This document shows, in pieces, positions 21,809 to 33,339 of a DNA stretch of 50,016 nt (its first letter is position 1; every line of letters starts with the position of its first letter). The stretch covers positions 77,400 through 127,415 of the forward strand of contig KQ965807.1 of assembly GCA_001574975.1 (NCBI GenBank), in the 5' to 3' direction. The position numbers and the translations under genes are program-made. The notes under the pieces are model-generated. The model was not told the DNA's origin. It did not search any database and saw only the letters and a list, made by a program, of their open reading frames with translations. The stretch comes from Gonapodya prolifera JEL478. Lineage: Eukaryota > Monoblepharomycota > Monoblepharidomycetes > Monoblepharidales > Gonapodyaceae.

Positions 21809-22150
21809 ATGGCGTTTAGCTCGTGGATCTTAGCCGCGGTCGTCGTGTACCTTTGCGTCGAGGTTGGTGGCAAGTCGGCATCGGAACTTCGGCTCAGCTT
21901 GACCCCAACACATGTGACTCGACATGTGTACATTCACAGCTGTACAAGATGGCTTTTCTGACTTTCGAGGGCGACAAGGGCGTACACACGATGATTTCCC
22001 TCCCATTTGTCAATAAGTGAGTCTGGCGATTCCCGTCCCAATAATCCCCGGCGCTCACGTCGTCGGCAATCGACAAGCCCTCCCATCTCGTAAATTAAAG
22101 AAGTAGGTTTCTGGTCCGTTTATTGCTCCTTTGAAAGCCGTGGTAATCCG
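21809..22150 (+). pseudogene. Cytochrome P450 5' fragment (copy 1)
   Basis: This holds the first exons of the P450 family present further right. Exon 1 at 21809-21862 is a membrane anchor of 18 codons (MAFSSWILAAVVVYLCVE). Exon 2, 77 nt at 21940-22016, encodes LYKMAFLTFEGDKGVHTMIS and LPFVN, with GT-AG borders. The next micro-exon (SPPIS) ends in a TAA where the other copies have a CAA or CGT codon. P450 sequence then stops, and a fragment of F-box family 1 begins on the other strand. No oxygen-binding or haem region is present, so it cannot encode an enzyme. Confidence 0.8.
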
Positions 22151-22226
22151 ATCCCCGAAGCGTCATGTGTATTCTGAAAATTGTCCAGATTGTGGTGCCA
22201 TACAGGCCTCCAACAAAGTGGAAACT

Positions 22227-22457
22227 TCAGAATATCTCCACTTTGTCGATTCGCGCGGGCTGACCAAGTCTGTTTTCTATATTAGACAGGACTGCGACCT
22301 CGTAGCTCACTCCAAACGTGTCGCCAGGGCATCCTGGGAGCGCGCCGAGCGCGGCATTCTTGATTTCGCGAGAGAGGCGGGGGAGTGTGGAGTAGAACGT
22401 TTTGCGAGGGAGGAAACGAAAGATCCGTTGCAGGATTTGGATTTGGATTGATTCCAT
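22227..22457 (-). pseudogene. F-box family 1, N-terminal fragment
   Basis: MESIQIQILQRIFRFLPRKT, then FYSTLPRLSREIKNAALGAL, aligns with the F-box segment of the intact family member at 24498-26138 (EVLHRILRLLPPTVFYRVLP). The reading frame ends about 75 residues on and the several-hundred-residue body is missing. Upstream on the same strand (to about 22546) sequence is open in other frames only. Related pieces lie immediately to the right. Confidence 0.65.
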
Positions 22458-22689
22458 TCCAGATTGCGGGAGGGTGCCTTTGTGCTGCACCGAAAAGTTG
22501 CAGGGACTTCAAATCGCGCTACGTCGCCAATACTTTGATCCGCCAAATAATGAGCGGGAAGGCAGGATCAAAGGAAAAATTTTATGAATGTGTTCATGAT
22601 TGGAACATTGTGGTCTTCCATTTCTTTCAAATATTCGCAACAGTACCACATAAGAATCACCAGAGAGCTCCAACCAGCTCTCCTAATTA

Positions 22690-24286
22690 CTTGGCGCATT
22701 GCCCAATGTTCAAACCCACTTTCTCTGCCAACTGCACCACAGCCTGCCTTAGCACGAGGCACGCCTTTGTCACTAGTCCTGATCCTCGGTTTCCACTCGA
22801 CCCCACAACAACACTCGGACCAGTTCCCCACTCTCCATTAACATCATTGATTCCATAAAGTCACATCTCCAAGTAAAATGGTTGCCTGTCCCGCCTACTG
22901 CTCGTTTGATCTCACTGTGTTGAACAACAACTTGCTTATTTCAAGTGCCAGTGTCTCTGCCATTTAAATGTACCGCTGCTCTGATGCGAATCCCCTCTTT
23001 TCTACATGCAGGAGGAACGCGAGGTGGACAGTCGCAAGATTGGGGAGCTTCTCCTGGACCCATCCTGTAGCCGCCAAGATGTCGTCGGGCAGTCTCTGAC
23101 CTTGGTTACTGCTCAAGGATTCGATTCTATGTGGAGTGTAGTGAGATCCGCAGAACGCTGCTGGGATATGCCTGGTCGCTCCGTAAAGGGAACCTTGGTC
23201 GTGGTGAAACCCAGTATGGATGATAAGAACAGAGGCTGAGTACGCCAAACTCTGATATCTTTGGGAAGGCGCGGAGCATATAAAGGAGGGAGTGTTGCCA
23301 CTCCGCCGAAGAGGTTTGCCGTGTGCTTTTTGCCTAAGTTGGTGTCATTATAACTAATCGTATTCTTGACCTCTGGTCCGCTTAGACGTGCCGCTATATG
23401 TCGGTATCCCAAGTCGGATGTAAAAGGCAGAGATCACCAAGTTTTGTTGCGAAGGGGAATGACATCATGAGGTAAACAAACGCACTCGACCCATCCTGAA
23501 TTGACAGTGTTATTCCTGCAATGAGCTCCGAAATGTCCGTAACGCCATTCCAAACCGCAAATTCAAATTGATCTTCCCGTCGCGACTGGAACCATGCAGA
23601 TAAATGGGGAGGCGCCACCGTCCTCAAGCTTTTGCTACATTCGCTCGCGGCAAACATCCTCATTGACACCACAATGGTCAGGTAATAGAGCTCAAGATTA
23701 ATCTTGACAATGGAGGGCTCGTATTGTCGCCCGCCCATGAATAGACCTTCATACAGCAAGTGTTCTCCGAACAAGCTCGCAAACGTTTGTCCCGGCCTCA
23801 CCAGCCACTAAAAGCTGTATTGAGCCAAGAGCAAGTTCCGCTTCGCAAGCTGCCCAAAGCATCCTCCCGTTGTCGGGCGGCGGCAGTGAACAAACTGTCA
23901 ATGGCTCAAAACGAGGAAGCGAATCCGCTTGTCCACCGCGCTCAGCCGCGTCGGGCCAGTCCCACGAACCGGCAGTGTATGGGCGTATCCCACCAAAATC
24001 GTGCAGAGGACGCCAACAACGCCATCGGAGTTTCCAAGAAGTGCAGTTCGGGCAGCTCCTCCGATGCGCCTCGATAGGAGGGGAAGGACACGATACATCA
24101 CTCTGGGAAGGAGGAGCCGGAATATGCGATGGAGGATTTCCAACGGGAAATCGACGCGCGACGGTTTCTGGACTGTTGAGGGGCATCAACTGAGGTGTGA
24201 GTACCCCCGGCAGGCGAGTTGACAATCATTCGACGAGGGCGAAGGGTCATCTGACTAGACGAGGGCTTGCTGTTATGTGCGGGCAT
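22690..24286 (-). pseudogene. F-box family 1 copy, broken by frameshifts
   Basis: Pieces in different frames line up in order with the intact neighbour. They run LRPRRMIVNSPAGG (N-terminus), EILHRIFRLLLPRVMYRVLP (F-box), GRMLWAACEAELALGSIQLL, MRTFAASECSKSLRTVAPP, ATKLGDLCLLHPTWD, ILAATGWVQEKLPNLATVHL and RGFASEQRYI. A degraded C-terminus matching the family's LGLRQAVVQLGEKVGLNV comes last. At least four frame changes separate the blocks. It is adjacent to, and in the same orientation as, the intact copy, so it probably arose by tandem duplication. Confidence 0.8.
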
Positions 24287-24497
24287 CTCCGCGGTTCGTC
24301 CTCCTCAAGTGAGCCCGGTGGGGACTGAATTCGGTGTTGAGAAGCGGTTTGGGTTGCGAAGACAGGCAACAGACACGAAAATGCACCTTTTCCCGTACAA
24401 TTCAAGGAGTCATGATCTATATGTATACGTTCATAATTGGAGTATCTCCACCCATTCATTGCTTACTTCTCCAATCGAGTGCACGAAACGCCACTCG

Positions 24498-26138
24498 CTA
24501 CAACTCCTCACGTCGCCGAACGTTTAGTCCCACTTTCTCTCCCAACTGCACCACAGCCTGCCGAAGTCCCAACCGCAGCATTGTCCCGGCACTCCCTGCC
24601 CCGTCCAAGCTCGGATCCACAAGTCTCCTGTTCGAGTATCCCTGATAAGTTCCCGAAACATTGGTAATCTGATATATTACGTCTCCCACCACGATATCTG
24701 TCCTAGGTTGGTCGCGCCCCTTAACGCGCAGCGACTTGAACAACAGCTCACACATGCGGAGTTCGCTCTTCTCCGTCATTTTAATGTACTGTTGCTCGGA
24801 AGTGAAGGCCCAGTTCTCGAGAACCACGAGAAACGTGAGGTGGATGGTGGCGAGGTTGGGAAGGTTCTCGATCCACGCCAAGGCGGCCAGGATATCCACA
24901 GGCAGCTTGGAGCCTTCGTTTACATTGGACGCCTCGATTCGAATGTGCAGGGTGGTGAGATCGGGCAGTTCGCCGCTGGGGTACGCTTGTTCACCCCAGA
25001 GAGGGAATTTTGGTCGGTTGGAATCGTAGTAGCGTTTTGAGGCGCCAAGGCTGATGACGCCAAACTCTGATACCTTTGGAAATGCGCGAAGCATGTGCAG
25101 AAGAGCATGTGGCCACACTGTTGGCGAGCGGTGATCCTGAATAGTTTGTGCTTGGTCTGGTGTCACGAGAACTGACTGAACTCGTGACCTTTGCTCCAGT
25201 GAGATATGCTGACATACCTCGGCGTCCCATGTCGGATGTGGAAAGCAGATACCACGGAGCTTTGTTGTGAAGGGGAATGTCTTGAACAGGTTCACAAATG
25301 CTCTCGACCCTGCCTCGATAGGCATCCTCCCTGTGATTTCTCCAACTCCAACCTCCGTGACACCGTTGCAAATTCTGAGATCAACCGAGTTGTCGCCTTC
25401 TGGTGGCAACCATGTGGATAGATGCCCGAGTTCAATCGTTCTCAGATCATCGCCACAATAGCTCGCTGCAAACGTTCTCATTGCGTGCCATTGTTGCTCG
25501 CCAATTGATACAGCTCTGATAAAGTAGTCAAACTCCATTCGGACGACCGAGATATCACATCGGCGGCCTCCCAAAACGAGCTCTTCATCCCATCCGCCTG
25601 CAATGTTTCGCCTGATTACATCGCCAACGTTGTATCCCGCGACTAGGAGCTGATTGATTCCTAAAGCAGTCTCCACCTCACATGCGGCCCAGAATACCCT
25701 GCCATTGCGAGGCTGCTGTGAATGGTGAGTCTTCTCGAAACGAGGAAGGAAACGAAACAGCTTCTCTACCGCGTTCCACCAGTTCGGAGCAGTCGAATTT
25801 CGCGGTAGATCACTGAGGGGTCGTACGACAACGGAGCAGATGATCCCGACTTCGCCATCGGAGCAACCAGGAAGTGCAGTTCGAGCTGCAGCACGAATGC
25901 TCTTCGAAAGGCGGGGAAGAACGCGGTAGAACACCGTAGGAGGGAGAAGCCGCAATATTCGATGGAGGACTTCCAGTGGTAAATCGTCGAGTGAGTTTTC
26001 CCCCCTCCGTTGAAGGGAATCCGCATGAGAGCTCTGAGTAAGAGCGGCAGGTGATTTGATGGTCGTTCTCCGAGGCCGAAGAATCCTGCGACCAGGCGAA
26101 GATTCGCTGTCAGGCGTGGGCTTCTCTGCGTTGCGCAT
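24498..26138 (-). CDS. F-box family 1 protein, intact, 546 residues, single exon
   Basis: One uninterrupted frame. After a polar leader (MRNAEKPTPDSESSPGRR) comes an F-box-like motif, DDLPLEVLHRILRLLPPTVF then YRVLPRLSKSIRAAAR, at about residues 50-90. The body contains conserved family landmarks seen in the broken copies: NGRVFWAACEVETALGINQL, GRRCDISVVRMEFDYFIRAV, FPFTTKLRGICFPHPTWDAE, ALLHMLRAFPKVSEFGVISL, ENLPNLATIHLTFLVV and the C-terminal LGLRQAVVQLGEKVGLNV. Spaced Leu/Ile segments suggest an LRR-like solenoid for substrate binding. Its likely role is as an SCF substrate receptor, by family analogy; the substrate is unknown. Lack of introns contrasts with the rest of the window. It is divergent from P450 copy 2 across about 380 bp. 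Confidence 0.8.
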   Translation of the reverse strand: MRNAEKPTPDSESSPGRRILRPRRTTIKSPAALTQSSHADSLQRRGENSLDDLPLEVLHRILRLLPPTVFYRVLPRLSKSIRAAARTALPGCSDGEVGIICSVVVRPLSDLPRNSTAPNWWNAVEKLFRFLPRFEKTHHSQQPRNGRVFWAACEVETALGINQLLVAGYNVGDVIRRNIAGGWDEELVLGGRRCDISVVRMEFDYFIRAVSIGEQQWHAMRTFAASYCGDDLRTIELGHLSTWLPPEGDNSVDLRICNGVTEVGVGEITGRMPIEAGSRAFVNLFKTFPFTTKLRGICFPHPTWDAEVCQHISLEQRSRVQSVLVTPDQAQTIQDHRSPTVWPHALLHMLRAFPKVSEFGVISLGASKRYYDSNRPKFPLWGEQAYPSGELPDLTTLHIRIEASNVNEGSKLPVDILAALAWIENLPNLATIHLTFLVVLENWAFTSEQQYIKMTEKSELRMCELLFKSLRVKGRDQPRTDIVVGDVIYQITNVSGTYQGYSNRRLVDPSLDGAGSAGTMLRLGLRQAVVQLGEKVGLNVRRREEL

Positions 26139-26514
26139 CCTCCACTGAGAACAACGGAATCAGTTCGATTGGGGGTGGACGGCAGAACGTTGCCAAATCT
26201 GCCGGGGGTGCTTGCTGGAAACTACTCATACACGAATCCACGTAAGAGTTACTGGAAATAATAAAGACGTCGAAATTTCATTCTTGTGCGTACCACACGC
26301 TCTCTAAATAGGGAGCTTCTGAGCCTCTTCGTGGTTCAACATGATCCACAAACACAAGGTATTCCTTTTCATTGAAGTCCTCTGATACGCTTTCGAGACA
26401 GTGGCTTTGCTTCTCCGAAGTACAACCGTTCGATATACCGCAGTATATTTTAACCGGCTTCCTTTGAAGAACGTGTTCCCCACATCCCGTGGTTCGGCGC
26501 ACAGCTCGAAAAAA

Positions 26515-29035
26515 ATGTTGCTCGTCTCATGGATAGTGACGCTGGCGATCGTGTACCTTTGCGTCGAGGTTGGTGGAGCGCCTGTCGCCTCGCGGAGCTC
26601 AATCTTGTCGATCGTTCACGTGAAACCGTGTCATGCCTTTCCCGCATAGCTGAACAAGATGGCATTCATGACATTCAAGGGCGACAAGGGCGTTTACACG
26701 ATGATTTCTATCCCGTTTGTCAACAAGTAAGTCTCGTCGTGATTCATATATAACGTTGATCCACACTAACAGCTGTCCACAAGCCCTCCAGTCTCGCAAC
26801 TCAAAGTGGTGGGCTTTTTTGTATGCTTCTTTAAAGTCCTGTCGTAGCTCAAACGGTACCATGCACTGCAGCGAGACATGGTCAACCTCGAGCAACACCG
26901 AAAGTAAGTCCTTCGTTTCACCCCTAATTTGTTTCTTGCATTGAAACAACTTGTCCGTTATCCTACTTGTAAAGATACGGCTCTTTTATCCGCATTTTCA
27001 ACCCGTTCGTCCGCCAAATCTTCATTACCAAGCCAGACCTCCAACAAGCAATCTTTGTTGGCAAGGACTGGGAGCGGTTTCACGCGCTACCACCCGAATT
27101 CCGAACTGTTTATTCCGCTTTCGGGGGGGGCATGATATTTCAGGCGAATGGCAAGGAATGGCGGTGGGTGTTCGCGTACCACCGAGGAAAACTTTGTACC
27201 CTCGCGACGTGACAGCACGGACCATCCCACCCAATCTGCATCTCCAGAGAGGCTCGGGGGCTGTTCTCGAGGACTTTTACCACCGTCACCGTTCGCCAAT
27301 ACATGCTTGTCATCCACGGTACTCCTCCGATAATTAGCCAAAGAGCAGGCGTCAAACCCGGCAGGATTCGACGTTCAGACCATATACAACCTGTACACCT
27401 TTGACGTCATCAGCTGGTACCGTCATTATAATGCAGATTGAAGTCTCAACGAAACGATCGCGAGCCTCTTATCACCCCTTCGGATCATTTCCGCTTCCCG
27501 TCCCCCTCAAGATCTCGTCTTCGGCGCCTCCCTCGACATCCTCAAAGCGCGCGACCGGCACTACATCAACGCGTGGGACAAGGGCCCCATGATAGCCACC
27601 ATTCATGTGGTCCTCGGAATGCTCCTTGGTGGTGCGCCGTGGAGTGCGCAGCTGAGGGATAAGCTCTTCCCAGGTGAGATGGGAACTCATCTCTTACTGA
27701 GGGGCTATCCCAAGTGCGGCAATGATCTGTAGCACCGCCTGGACTCTGCACGCGCAGGACTCCAAGTCAAGTTCAAGGAGCAGTACGACTTCATCGACGA
27801 TCTCATCAGCACCAACATTAAAAGAGCGCATTCGGAAAAGCGCAGCGATCTTAGGTCTATCTTGGACGACACGCGACGGAGTGAGAAGCTGCCTGCCTGG
27901 ATGGACGCGGTTCAGGTGAAGAAACAACTTGTGGGTTTGTTGTCGAGGGATGGTGCCATGCACTCGAAAGGATCACCACGCTAACGCCTTGTGCCTTAGA
28001 TCGCCCTTTTATTCGCCGGGGTACGTTTAAGTACTCACCATCTCTCGACGCATTCCCGTCTCAATCCACTTACAGCACGACACAACCGGCGGTACCCTCA
28101 CCTTGTCAACCTACGAACTTTCTCGCTCTGCGGCGTGGCAAAAGGCAATCCGTCAAGAAGTACAGGAGCTGTGCCAGACACTGGTCTCTCTCCTGACGCT
28201 CTGCTCCCGTTGGAGCCTTTGGAAGACTGCAAGAGCCTCGACGCCATGATTAAGGAGACGTTGCGGTGAGTCCATCTTGCCAGGCGGGAGGTAGGCGGAC
28301 CTATTACTAACGCAGAAACACCTATTTCAAAGGATGTATCCGGCAGCTCCTATCGGTGCAGGGCGAGTTGTGCACGAGGACTTTGTCGTACCGTACGTGG
28401 ACACCTTAACAGGGAGCATAAATCTGTCGATTTCAGGAAGGGCGACATGGTGAGCCCCTCCTCTTGCTGCATGCGGTAGCCATATTGTTCCCCGCACTAA
28501 TCGTTGCTTCAGATTGTAACGAACATTTTCTACGCTGGCCGCTCCTCTGAGAACTTTTTGCGACCTGAGACGTGGGGTCCTCAGCGGTGGTGAGTGGGCG
28601 CTTTCTTTTGGTACAGAGGTACGATGCCCGAGGAGCGATTGGGTATGTTTCTGGCGATCGCAGGATCGACGACGCGACCGGAAATGGTGGAGCAATTCAT
28701 CCATTCTCCAACTCACCATTTGGGAATGGTGCACGGAAATGTCTTGGAGAGAGGTTGGCCCTCGGTGAGTCTTCATCTTGTGGCTCAGCTTTTACAGATC
28801 ATCGCGAAGGACAAATGCTAACATGTTGTTGCAGCGCAACTCCGTATGTGCTTGCCTCAATTCTGCAAAAGTGGGAGATTGGATTCTGTGACAACTACAA
28901 GGTGAGAATTCGTTACTTGCGACTGACTTGATCCGATCCATAAGGGCGTTCTTTTCGCAGTTTGTCATCGAGTCTCAAGGCACTATCAAGGCCAGCAATG
29001 GAGTCAACATAAGACTTTTTGACAATTTCGACTAA
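26515..29035 (+). pseudogene. Cytochrome P450 (copy 2), near-complete but broken
   Basis: A microsomal haem-thiolate monooxygenase gene with recognisable exons in order. These are: anchor MLLVSWIVTLAIVYLCVE (26515); 77-nt exon KMAFMTFKGDKGVYTMISIP (26650-26726); micro-exon PPVSQLK; RDMVNLEQHRK; YGSFIRIFNPFVRQIF with FVGKDWERF; RGLFSRTFTTVTVRQYM; VFGASLDILKARDRHYINAW; the I helix LLFAGHDTT; the K-helix region IKETLR with MYPAAPIGAGRVV; and the haem loop PFGNGARKCLG (about 28725). The end is ESQGTIKASNGVNIRLFDN. Breaks: a small deletion plus TAA near 27320-27335, a one-base loss near 28180 before GLSPDALLPLEPLE, and a missing G near 28420 in TLTGEHKSV. An apparent TAG at 26845 lies inside an intron. 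Catalytic motifs survive but no continuous protein is possible. Confidence 0.85.
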
Positions 29036-29364
29036 CTAGCAATGTTTTCTGTACGGCAAGATTTTCCACGACTTTTCCACGTGTGGAAAAAAAACCCATG
29101 GGAAATCTTGGAACTCCATGGAATGGGAAACCGACAATCTTTGTTGTGTTTCCAGAACTTGTCGACTGACCAGAGGCTGGACTTGGTGCGCGAACAATTG
29201 TTCGGCGACGGCGAAGACATCTCGCGGTACCCGAACGCTCTTCAGAGGACAGAGGCTATGAGTGTGTGGTCGTCTCTCCGTTCACTTCACACTTCACAGC
29301 AAAACCTTGAATTTGGTGTGACGTTTGAGGCACTTATTCTTTACAACGCCGCCCATATCTGCTA
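29036..29364. other. Intergenic between P450 copy 2 and an F-box remnant
   Basis: About 330 bp with a short inverted repeat, ttccac-gt-gtggaa, near 29078-29091. An open stretch (STDQRLDLVREQLFGDGE) looks codon-like but matches nothing I recognise. Confidence 0.25.
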
Positions 29365-30804
29365 TAAGTTGTCGACACTATTACAAACGCTCCGGATGTT
29401 TAAGTCCAGCTTTTCACCCAACTCCACAACGTTGCGCCTCAGCACAAAGTGTGCCTGCAACTCCCTTTCCATACCGCAACTCGGTACCACTATGGTCTGC
29501 TGCCAATAATAACCACATGATACTTCGAGAATTTGATACACAACGCTCTCCAGTACGATGTCTGTCACAGTTCCACGATTCAGCTTGTTCGAGCGTACTC
29601 GAACAGTAGCGTGCATGTATCAAGGGCAACCTTCTCTGCCATTTGAATATAGTGCTGCTCCGATGTGTATCTCCTGTCGTCAACAGCCAGGAGAAACGTG
29701 AGGTGTATGGTCGAGAGATTCGGAAGGCGTTTGATCCATGCCACAGCCACCAAGGCATCCTTGGTTGCTGCTTAGGGATTCTATTTGAACGTGCAATGTC
29801 GTGAGATCTGGGAGATTGCGGGTGGGGTGCCCACGCTCGCCAGAGTGGAAACCTGGGCCGGTTCACAAAGTACGGGTGAGTTGCACCGAGGCTTATGACA
29901 CCAAACTATGAAATCTTTGGAAAGGTTCGCAACATGTACAAGACTGAGCGGGGCCACCTTTCGGGAGAGATGCACGACACAAATTGTGCAGCTTGTTGTG
30001 ATGAAACAATTACCGACCGTACCCTGGACCTCTGTTCAAATGACACACATTTGGCGTATGTCAGAATCCCAAATTGAACTCAAAAGGCAGATCCCACGAA
30101 GCGTCGATGCACGGGGGAAAGTCTTCAGCAGATTCACTAACGTTTTCGGCTAATGTCATGCTTCCTTTGAACATCCCCACCCCAATGTCCGAAACACAAT
30201 TTCAAGGGCCAAAATCATAGTTGAATTTCATTTTGATAGTGGAGATCAAACATTGACGTCCAGCTAGCATCAGTCTGTCGGTGCACTCACTCCACGGCCA
30301 CCCAAGTATTCTCCTCATAAGTTCCCCAACCTCGTAACCTTTGTTGGTTGCGAGTCATTCTATCAAAATCCAAACAGCAACCTCTGCTTCATATCCCGCT
30401 CTAAATTCTCTGCCATTGTTTGCCTGCAACGAATGACGTGCTGTCATAAAGGAAGGAAGGAAACGAAGCCGGCTCACAAGGGGTGGTGTCAACGACGTGT
30501 CTGTTTCGCTTCGTGGAAGGTAATCCGACGTCCCCACGATAATTGAGCAAACAACTCCAATTTCGCCCTCGAAGCAGCCTTTGGCTGCTTCGTTGATGTG
30601 TTTTGATAGAAAGGGAAGGACGAGATAGACCACTCTGGGAGGAAGAATCCGGAATATGCAATGGAGAATTTCCACGGGGAAATCGTCGAGGGAGGGCTTG
30701 TCGGAAGGCTGCAGCTCAACTGAGGCAGGGCCACGCTCCGAAGATACGATGGTTCCGTCACGGCAAAGAGAGTGCAGGGGTATCGAAGGCTCGCCAGCAT
30801 GCAT
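29365..30804 (-). pseudogene. F-box family 1 copy, broken
   Basis: The N-terminal part is open from 30804 (MHAGEPSIPLHSLCRDG). It carries the F-box SLDDFPVEILHCIFRILPPR and GEIGVVCSIIVGTSDYLPRS, and ends at an in-frame TGA near 30357. The same frame continues with family-like sequence (GYEVGELMRRILGWPW; RQCLISTIKMKFNYDF). Further right-to-left pieces in other frames cover the body, and the C-terminus appears at 29616-29362 (IVLESVVYQILEVSCGYYWQ; VVELGEKLDLNIR). Stop and frame changes make it non-coding as a whole, though a truncated F-box peptide of 149 residues could be made. It is divergent from the family 2 array with only 118 bp between starts. Confidence 0.75.
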
Positions 30805-30922
30805 CGAAATCTCAAGTTCGCTCTAATGAGCCAGCAAGGAGCCAAGTCTGGTTTGCTGTTCGAAACTGAGGCCACAAACCGAGGGTTGGCTCCTCCTTTT
30901 TTTCCAACGCAGAAAGTTCCGA

Positions 30923-32343
30923 ATGGCCACTCCTCTAAAAATCGATCTGCCAAGCGAGATTCTTTCCTCCATCTTTCTGCTTCTTTCTCCATCTCAGGTG
31001 TTCTGCTCGGCGAATCGGGTCTGCAAAGCGTGGCACGAAGCAGCACGGTTTCTTCTCGACAGTTCGGGGAAAGTAGCCCTTGATGTCACGATCATTGCCG
31101 CCGTGAAGGAGTTTCCGCCGTCGTCTGTGCAGATTCCCCCCTTCGGAGGACGCACACTACGCGTCCACCGACGCTTTCGTCGCACAATGTATCCAACTCC
31201 AGATGGCGGGACGGTCACCAAGGGCATTAGCGTGGGATCGGTGGACGTGTGGGCACCACTGTCGTTCTTGGAGCTCGCTGCGAAGGAGATGGAGCGGCTT
31301 GGGACAGAAATTGCCGATCGTTGTGGACGCGGGTTGGAACGTCTGGGTGTGAAACCAATCGTAGTCTCGGGAAGCGATTTCAGTCACAGCTGGAAGGCTT
31401 CTGAGCGTGCCTCGCTCGAGGCGCTCTCGGCGTTCTTCCGGCGCGCCGCGCCCGTTTCCATGTCCGTGAGACTCGCGTTTGGAGAAGATTGGGCCAACAA
31501 TCAGCTGGAGCCACTTCCATCCGTTACCCATGTGAAGTGCTGGGCTTTGTCCCCTGGAATATCGTGCAGAGGCCTCTTTGACGCATTTCCAAACGTTCGG
31601 TCCTTTGCCATAGGTAGAGTCATGTGGATTGGCGATTCGATCGAAGTGTTGTTCAATATTCCTCATCTCTCCCACCCACCTGATACCATCAAGACCCTAT
31701 ACCCTGGGACTTGGGAGATGTGCTTAAATCTTTACCAGCTGCCTCAAAGTCCATGTTAACGTCACTTCATATCATCAACCACCCGAGGTTCTATTATCGG
31801 TCGTCTGTACCATACCACTGGATATACCGTGCCAACGAGGCCATCCTATTCAATGCTGTCACAAAATTGCCGAATCTGAAACGACTTGGTATCTTGACTC
31901 TAGACCCTGGGATCTGGGACAGTCACCAAAACAAACAATTAGTGCCCGATCAAACATGTCTTCACTCGATCTCGGAGCTGAAAGTTCGCGTATTGCCGTA
32001 TGAGTGGGCCCAAAACGCGGACGAGTCGATTAAGCGTATGGCGACTCTGTTTTCCCAGTACTGCCCGTCGTTGCAAAATCTGGACGTGATGCTGATTTTT
32101 GATCCCCGCGAGGGTGCCAAATACATGAGCGAGGATCAAACGCGGGACTTTAAGAGAAAGTGGGAGATATTTTTTCAGCTGGTACACGTGCGGCGATTCC
32201 GCTTGGTACCGGTGGGTGTGTGGCCTGACGTGCCTTTATACGGTGGCAGCGAAATGCCGCAAAAGAGTTTGCTCGTATTTAATGAGGTGAAGGAGTGTGT
32301 GGTTAGACTTGGGAAGAAGTTGGTGGAAGGAGAGTCCGAGTGA
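30923..32343 (+). CDS. F-box family 2 protein, 446 residues, two exons (first of array)
   Basis: Exon 1 (30923-31613) starts MATPLKIDLPSEILSSIFLL, a clear F-box, then SQVFCSANRVCKAWHEAARF. The body includes VHRRFRRTMYPTPDGG, SVDVWAPLSFLELAAKEMER, DWANNQLEPLPSVTHVKCWA and GLFDAFPNVRSFAI. A phase-1 intron of 80 nt is removed. Exon 2 (31694-32343) continues DPIPWDLGDVLKSLPAASKS, ANEAILFNAVTKLPNLKRLG, MATLFSQYCPSLQNLDVML and VKECVVRLGKKLVEGE. The exon junction and length match the copy at 34452-35867 almost exactly, which supports the model. Leucine-rich segments suggest an LRR-type substrate-binding region of an SCF receptor. No disruption was seen. Confidence 0.85.
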
Positions 32344-32402
32344 GAATATTGTCGTAGAATTTATCAGCGGACTGCAGTTAATTTAAGGCGCCAACAAGAA
32401 CG

Positions 32403-33268
32403 TGAAAGAATGTGCTGAGTGTCTTTGGTCAGCTGTTCCACAACCAGGTTCTGTGTTCGTGACGAACATATTTTTTGAAGACTGGAAACGCAATCGACTC
32501 GGAGCACTTCCATCTGTGGAACACGTCAAGTACTGGGAGCCCCACCCCGGGACGTCTTTTCGAAATCTTCAGTCTCCAGCAATAGGTAAATACATAATAA
32601 CGCCGTTTTACACTGTGATATAATGTTCTTTAGCGACCATTTATTATTAAGATCCCATGCCACCCGATTTCACAAACAAAGTCGAATCCCTACCTTTACT
32701 ATCACGGTCCGGTTTAAAGGCGCTTCGTGTTTTCAACCACCCAAAAGGTTACAATTGGTCCCACAATCACAACGAGGCCATCTTGTTAAATGCTGTTATA
32801 AAGCTACCAAACGTGAAGCATCTGGGTGTTCTGACGCTTCAACCCGGAATCTGGGGCAATCATACAGATGGAGAGGTAACTGAATGGTGTCTCCACCAAA
32901 TCACAGAGCTCGAGATCCGGGTAGTGCCGCATGACTTTGCGCAACTCAAAGATGGTTCAATTGAGGTAATGGCTTCCCTTTTTTCCCATCACTGCCCGAA
33001 CTTGGAAACTCTCAACGTGTTACTTGTTATTTATCCTCACGAGGGAGAGGAACGACAGCTTCAAGACCAATTAGCGAACTTTATTGGGTTGTGGAAGACT
33101 TTTATTCGGATGGTGCACGTGCATCGATTCCGCGTTGAGGTGGCACGAGCCGTGGTCTCAACCAACGTGGTACCCGTTTTTGCGAAAAGATCTGTCCCCA
33201 CATGGGGTAATTTGGTGTGGAACGAGGTCAAAGACTGTGTGAGGAGACTTGGAAACTTCCCTTGGTGA
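32403..33268 (+). pseudogene. F-box family 2 copy lacking the F-box (second of array)
   Basis: Begins mid-gene. LGALPSVEHVKYWEPHPGTS corresponds to the end of exon 1 of the intact copies but misses several residues before the splice site. After an intron that ends ttaag, exon 2 is nearly complete: DPMPPDFTNKVESLPLLSRS, NEAILLNAVIKLPNVKHLGV, MASLFSHHCPNLETLNVLLV and VKDCVRRLGNFPW. Upstream of 32403 there is only about 60 bp before the preceding gene's stop, so the F-box half was deleted. Exon 2 itself remains open. Confidence 0.8.
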
Positions 33269-33339
33269 GGGGAAACCGGAGTTGCAGATTCAGCACTGTT
33301 TCGCACCACAACTACCTTTTACCAAGCAGCTCCCTTACC

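Noticed and set aside
26845-26847. In-frame TAG in P450 copy 2
   Set aside because: Comparison with copy 4 shows that it lies within an intron ending ctgcag before RDMVNLEQHRK.
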